64,000 bases of DNA from positions 248,001 through 312,000 of the forward strand of contig NZ_AP025514.1 of the NCBI RefSeq assembly GCF_024347655.1, read 5' to 3'. A program made the position numbers and the translations under genes. Of the stretch, positions 60,410 through 64,000 are shown in pieces. Position 1 is the first letter of the stretch. The number at the start of each line of letters is the position of its first letter. Under the pieces are notes generated by a model. It worked only from the letters and a program-made list of their open reading frames with translations, did no database searches and was not told the DNA's origin. Source of the stretch: Vibrio toranzoniae (GTDB lineage Bacteria; Pseudomonadota; Gammaproteobacteria; Enterobacterales; Vibrionaceae).

Positions 60410-61483
60410 TTAGTTGATGCGTTGGTGAATATCCTCAACACTCAAGCGCAGGTAAATATTATTCAAAACGTTGATGTCGCGATGCCCTGTAATACGTGAT
60501 ATTTCAACAATGTTGAGTCCTCGTTCAAACAGCCTGCACGCTCCTTCAGCTCGTAAGTCATGGTAATGGAGGTCATCAATACCTTGTTCATGACACATTC
60601 TCTGCCAAGCAGCACCAATCGAAGTTGATTTGTAGGGAAAAATGCACGAATCAATTTTTGGCTGACGTTTTATAATTTCAATGGCATCACTGAATAGAGG
60701 GATAGTGCAGTGATTGCCCTTTTTTTTACGAGGGTCTTTACGATCTCGAATTATTACCGTACCTGCGTTCTCATCAAAGTCTTCCCATCTGATCCGTGTA
60801 ATTTCTCCAAGGCGCATACAAGTAGAAAGTGACATGTGGAAAATATCGACCAGTGGTATGGATGAGGCGCGGTGACTTTCTCGTTTTCTAAGCCCTTGTT
60901 CTGCTAAGTTCAATTCAACTGACGTTGGGCGTCGATCTCGTTTCTCACTGCGACCAATGAGGCGATATTTAATTAAGGTAGGTATTGCTTCGTTGTGTGC
61001 GTGTACGTTAGCGTTGTAGCCAAACATTGGCCCAGCCACGTTGATTACGCTGCGCAAGTAAGTGATGTCCTGATAAACCGTCTGTGGTGTTGGAGCGGTT
61101 GGTTCGGCTAACCTTACTCGGCAATGCTGTACCAAATGTGTTGCGGTCAACAGATGTGCAGGAACAAGCGCAATGTCGTAAGAGCGCAATCTTCTCAGCA
61201 CCGCGGATTTAGAGCGTCCCAGATCTCGTGAGGTAATGGGATCTTCAAGGTAGAGCGTGATTAAATCGCCAATCAAAATTTCTTTTGAACTAGATTCAAG
61301 TGAGGGGATGCCATCTTCTCGTAGCTCTTTAGCTAACTGCTTTGCCCACTTATTCGCGTCTGTCTTTTTGCCGAATGTCTTAGATTTTTCGAACAGACGT
61401 TTTCCGTTTCTTGCTTCTCTCACCCGTGCTTTGTATCGAGTCCCCTGTTTACTTGCTACTTTTTCAATACTAATCGTTGCCAC
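60410..61483 (-). CDS. Tyrosine recombinase (integrase), dusA-proximal
   Basis: A 357-residue integrase with all catalytic residues: Arg224 (CMRLGE), Lys249, His308/Arg311 (HYHDLR), His334 (TGH) and Tyr344. N-terminal MATISIEKVASKQGTRYKAR is the arm-binding domain. Its start is 290 bp from attR and it points inward, as in other dusA-associated islands, so it is the likely enzyme for insertion into dusA. No excisionase was recognised nearby. Confidence 0.92.
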   Translation of the reverse strand: MATISIEKVASKQGTRYKARVREARNGKRLFEKSKTFGKKTDANKWAKQLAKELREDGIPSLESSSKEILIGDLITLYLEDPITSRDLGRSKSAVLRRLRSYDIALVPAHLLTATHLVQHCRVRLAEPTAPTPQTVYQDITYLRSVINVAGPMFGYNANVHAHNEAIPTLIKYRLIGRSEKRDRRPTSVELNLAEQGLRKRESHRASSIPLVDIFHMSLSTCMRLGEITRIRWEDFDENAGTVIIRDRKDPRKKKGNHCTIPLFSDAIEIIKRQPKIDSCIFPYKSTSIGAAWQRMCHEQGIDDLHYHDLRAEGACRLFERGLNIVEISRITGHRDINVLNNIYLRLSVEDIHQRIN

Positions 61484-61541
61484 ATTAATTTCCTTTGGTC
61501 AGGTTGTGGCAAAGACTCTTGCAATGGTGGCGGTACAGATT

Positions 61542-61569
61542 TTGCGAAATGTGACCTTGGCTGTATAAT
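61542..61569 (+). promoter_or_regulatory. Candidate element-borne promoter for dusA
   Basis: TTGCGA, 16 bp, then a perfect TATAAT, 169 bp upstream of the dusA ATG and reading toward it. It would replace the promoter lost at the left junction. Confidence 0.5.
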
Positions 61570-61607
61570 CCCCGACCCAAATTCGCATGAAGATTTCTGC
61601 TTTTCGT

Positions 61608-61648
61608 GTCCCTAAAAGTCCCCAAATTGATCCCTTTAGGGACTTTTT
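61608..61648 (+). terminator. Hairpin with T tract in the new dusA leader
   Basis: GTCCCTAAA / TTTAGGGAC, 18-base loop, then TTTTT, between the candidate promoter and the dusA start. It may attenuate dusA or insulate it from element transcription. Confidence 0.5.
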
Positions 61649-61737
61649 AAGTTAAAACCGGACAAAATATGCAGAAATAGGTCATTGCAAAACACACATG
61701 ACATATTTCTATATTGTTGATTTTTAAGGTTTTAATT

Positions 61738-62721
61738 ATGAACTTTCCATCTTCTCGTCTCAGCGTTGCACCCATGCTCGATTGGACCGACCGCCACTGC
61801 CGTTATTTTCACCGTTTGCTTTCTCAGCAGACTCTTTTGTACACGGAAATGGTTACAACGGGCGCGATCTTACATGGTAAGGGCGACTTCCTAGAATATA
61901 ACGAGCAAGAACATCCTCTTGCACTTCAACTTGGTGGTTCAAATCCTGTTGACTTAGCGGCTTGTGCCAAGCTTGCTGGTGAGCGTGGCTATGATGAAGT
62001 TAACCTCAACGTAGGTTGTCCTTCAGACCGAGTTCAAAATGGCCGTTTTGGTGCTTGCTTGATGGCTGAGCCAGACCTGGTGGCAGATTGTGTGTCGGCG
62101 ATGAAAGAAGTCACTGATATTCCAATCACGGTGAAAACGCGTATTGGTATCGATGACCAAGACTCTTATGAGTTTCTCACTAAGTTTGTGTCGACTGTTT
62201 CTGAAAAAGGCGGCTGTGAGCAATTTACTATCCATGCGCGTAAAGCGTGGTTGAGTGGTCTTAGCCCGAAAGAGAACCGTGAGATCCCACCTTTAGATTA
62301 CGATCGTGCATACCAAATTAAGAAAGATTTCTCGGGTCTAGTGATTGCTGTGAATGGTGGTATTACGACTCTTGAGCAAACGAAAGAGCACTTGCAACAC
62401 CTTGATGGTGTGATGATCGGCCGTGAGGCATACCATAGTCCGTTTATCTTGGCCGAAGTCGACCAACAGATCTTTGGTTTAGATACGCCAATTAAAAAGC
62501 GCTCACAAGTTGTGGAAGAGATGTATCCGTACATCGAGCGTGAACTTTCAAATGGCGCAAGTCTAGGACATATTTCTCGTCATATGCTTGGTTTGTTCCA
62601 AAGCATGCCGGGTGCAAGACAATGGCGTCGCTACATCAGTGAGAACGCGCATAAGAAAGGCGCGGGTATTGAGGTGATGCAAACGGCATTGGCTAAGATC
62701 CCTAAAGAGCTAAACGTATAA
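61738..62721 (+). CDS. dusA: tRNA-dihydrouridine(20/20a) synthase DusA
   Basis: A 327-residue FMN enzyme that reduces U20/U20a in tRNA. It has the N-terminal [18 protein letters not shown], the catalytic Cys in [19 protein letters not shown], and [19 protein letters not shown]. The first residues (MNFPSSRL) are encoded by the element and replace MTHSCKL of the original gene; the family sequence resumes at [13 protein letters not shown] 61738 has AAGG upstream and is preferred over a TTG at 61714. The gene is whole despite the insertion. Confidence 0.95.
   Translation: MNFPSSRLSVAPMLDWTDRHCRYFHRLLSQQTLLYTEMVTTGAILHGKGDFLEYNEQEHPLALQLGGSNPVDLAACAKLAGERGYDEVNLNVGCPSDRVQNGRFGACLMAEPDLVADCVSAMKEVTDIPITVKTRIGIDDQDSYEFLTKFVSTVSEKGGCEQFTIHARKAWLSGLSPKENREIPPLDYDRAYQIKKDFSGLVIAVNGGITTLEQTKEHLQHLDGVMIGREAYHSPFILAEVDQQIFGLDTPIKKRSQVVEEMYPYIERELSNGASLGHISRHMLGLFQSMPGARQWRRYISENAHKKGAGIEVMQTALAKIPKELNV
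61774..61791 (+). other. attR, right attachment site in dusA
   Basis: ATGCTCGATTGGAC (61774-61787) plus CGAC, encoding MLDWTD of DusA. It is identical to attL in the 14-bp core and differs at the next base (C here, T at attL). Confidence 0.9.
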
Positions 62722-62833
62722 CCTCCCTCGAGGTTAAAAGTTCGAGCTTAAAAGCCCAAGCTAAAAAACCAAACTTAAAAACTTAAGGTTAAATTCGCCA
62801 CTAGAGGCTAAATTTGCCATTGATAGTTTCTTT

Positions 62834-62865
62834 AAAAGCCACGCATTTAGATGTGTGGCTTTTTA
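62834..62865 (+). terminator. Terminator after dusA
   Basis: AAAGCCACGCAT / ATGTGTGGCTTT stem (one G-U), 4-base loop, T tract, 113 bp past the stop. Confidence 0.85.
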
Positions 62866-62904
62866 TTTTCCTGATAAATAAGGGTTTTATTGGTTGTACT
62901 AACT

Positions 62905-62920
62905 TGGTATGGAAGCTGCA
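62905..62920 (+). promoter_or_regulatory. Sigma-54 promoter of pspG
   Basis: TGG at 62905-62907 and TGCA at 62917-62920, with GG and GC exactly 10 bp apart, fit the -24/-12 pattern. It lies 48 bp before pspG. pspG is sigma-54/PspF-dependent in E. coli. Confidence 0.65.
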
Positions 62921-62968
62921 ATGTTAGAAAGTAATAAAGATAGGTCATCAATTCAATAGGAGACCATT

Positions 62969-63190
62969 ATGTTTGAATTAATCTTTGTTCTTATTTTTGT
63001 CGCAACGTTACTTGTTACTGGTATTACGTTTATGACGGTCTTAGCAGCAACGGGGGTTGCATTACTCGTTATGTTAGTACTCGGTATGATCGGTGTCGTG
63101 TTTAAACTCCTGCCTTGGTTGATTGTGATTGCAATCGGTGTGTGGTTTTTCAAAACCTTTGTACACAGTTCTAGCCAAAGGCGTTACTAA
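62969..63190 (+). CDS. pspG: Phage shock protein G
   Basis: A 73-residue inner-membrane protein with two or three hydrophobic helices (MFELIFVLIFVATLLVTGIT, then LLVMLVLGMIGVVFKLLPWL) and a short basic tail ending SSQRRY. It matches PspG (YjbO), an effector of the envelope-stress phage shock response. dusA-pspG adjacency is the same as in E. coli. GGAG precedes the ATG, and a sigma-54-type promoter lies upstream. Confidence 0.85.
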   Translation: MFELIFVLIFVATLLVTGITFMTVLAATGVALLVMLVLGMIGVVFKLLPWLIVIAIGVWFFKTFVHSSSQRRY

Positions 63191-63324
63191 AGTCATGGTG
63201 CCGTCAAACTTTTGCTCGCCAGCGGTTTATCGTTTTAGTCTTTAGGATGTGTGGTAAAATTTCTCCAATAATCGATGAATGTGCATACAATTAGCACAAT
63301 GATATGAAATTGGAGCTACCTCAA

Positions 63325-63993
63325 ATGAATAAAATGCCATTAATTGCTTTAGTGGGAATGCTACCTTTAAGTTCGGCAGTACTTGCTGAAGAAGGGTTTT
63401 CTTACACGGCTAAAGTCGGTGCCGATATGTGGTGGGGAAGTACCAAGCTAAACGAAGTTAGACAAAATGATGATGTTCATTCTCCTTCGTTATATTTCGC
63501 ATTTGAGCACAATGGCCCAATGCTACCAAACGCGAGTGTCCGCTATACTTCTGTCGATGCAGATTTATTGGCCTTCGATAAGTACGACTACACCTTCTAT
63601 TACACATTGTTAGATCACAAACTGATGAACTTTGATGCGGGTGTGACGTTTACTCAGTATTCAAACTCGAATTACATCGAACCGAAAACAGGTGGCGCTC
63701 AAACAAGCTTTGATGAGTTGACTTGGAGTTTCTACGGTAACGCAGAGATCAACGTTCCTGACACCAACGTCGATATCATTGGTACGATGGAGTTCGGTGA
63801 TAGTAGTGGCATCAAGAGTACTGATTTGATGGCTGGCGTTCAGTACCGAATCCCAGTAGCAGAAACTGAGGTAGCACTGCGAGGTGGTTACCGTGTTATC
63901 GATTTAGACTCGGATGAGTTCTTTCGCTCTGAACTAGGCAAGAGCTTTGTTATGGTCGATGGTTGGTTCGCTGGTGCAGAAGTGCGCTTCTAG
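63325..63993 (+). CDS. Outer-membrane beta-barrel protein (TIGR04219-like)
   Basis: A 222-residue exported protein. Signal peptide MNKMPLIALVGMLPLSSAVL with cleavage near LAEEG, then alternating strands (FSYTAKVGADMWWGSTKL, YTFYYTLLDHKLMNFDAGVT) ending in AGAEVRF, a C-terminal Phe barrel signature. The later ATG (63325) is used because GGAG lies 10 bases upstream; the frame opens at 63304. Function unknown. Confidence 0.8.
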   Translation: MNKMPLIALVGMLPLSSAVLAEEGFSYTAKVGADMWWGSTKLNEVRQNDDVHSPSLYFAFEHNGPMLPNASVRYTSVDADLLAFDKYDYTFYYTLLDHKLMNFDAGVTFTQYSNSNYIEPKTGGAQTSFDELTWSFYGNAEINVPDTNVDIIGTMEFGDSSGIKSTDLMAGVQYRIPVAETEVALRGGYRVIDLDSDEFFRSELGKSFVMVDGWFAGAEVRF

Positions 63994-64000
63994 GTTATTT

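Larger units (their letters stand above)
44647..61787. mobile_element. Integrative mobilizable element (plasmid-like) inserted in dusA, about 17.1 kb
   Basis: Bounded by 14-bp direct repeats within dusA sequence (44647-44660 and 61774-61787). The right end carries a tyrosine recombinase, as in the known dusA-associated islands. Contents in order: PrtN-like regulator, 21-codon ORF plus transglutaminase-like gene, mobC/mobA/mobB/mobD, two unknowns, rep with iterons, hsdMSR, unknown small genes, two integrases. Having both a replication origin and a relaxase suggests it can exist as a circular plasmid after excision. No type IV secretion genes are present, so transfer would need a helper. Confidence 0.9.

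Overview
The window is a chromosomal segment of a Vibrio, most likely of the Splendidus/Harveyi side of the genus. This is inferred from gene order and protein sequence: frdABCD beside efp and epmA, orn-tRNA-queG-tsaE-amiB-mutL-miaA-hfq-hflXKC-purA, the sodium-motor gene motX, rnr-rlmB, rpsF-rpsR-rplI, dnaB-alr, pgi, zur and dusA-pspG. No species call is possible from sequence reading alone.

Layout. 1-6.7 kb: EF-P and two of its modification enzymes (epmB 5' end, efp, epmA) around the fumarate reductase operon, then a drug/metabolite transporter. 6.9-12.8 kb: a dCache chemoreceptor, an SLC13 anion transporter, psd and rsgA. 13.0-15.8 kb: orn, then an alternating array of eight tRNA-Gly(GCC) and seven initiator tRNA-fMet genes built by tandem duplication. 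15.8-16.4 kb: a non-coding stretch with two perfect, inverted DnaA boxes, at the position where E. coli carries datA. 16.4-29.1 kb: queG and the tsaE-amiB-mutL-miaA-hfq-hflX-hflK-hflC series, then purA. 29.2-44.3 kb: a MITE-like repeat, motX with a sigma-28 promoter, a periplasmic amidohydrolase, rnr, rlmB, ribosomal genes (no priB), a DUF481 outer-membrane protein, dnaB, alr, yjbQ, pgi, cheX and zur.

44.6-61.8 kb is the accessory part. It is an integrated element of about 17 kb inserted in the 5' end of dusA. The left end keeps the original dusA start (17 codons, then element sequence and a stop). The right end supplies a new start and a candidate promoter for the intact dusA. The two junctions share the 14-bp core ATGCTCGATTGGAC. 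Inside are a PrtN-like regulator, a 21-codon ORF translationally coupled to a transglutaminase-like Cys-His-Asp protein, a ColE1-type mobilization module (mobC, mobA, and mobB/mobD nested in another frame of mobA), a Rep_3 initiator with iterons and a DnaA box, a type I restriction-modification system, several small unknown genes and two tyrosine recombinases. It therefore looks like a mobilizable plasmid that can live integrated in dusA. A second, nested island (hsdMSR to the inner integrase) is suggested by 48-bp imperfect direct repeats at 50.78 and 60.20 kb.

61.7-64.0 kb returns to the core chromosome: dusA, pspG with a sigma-54 promoter, and an outer-membrane beta-barrel protein.
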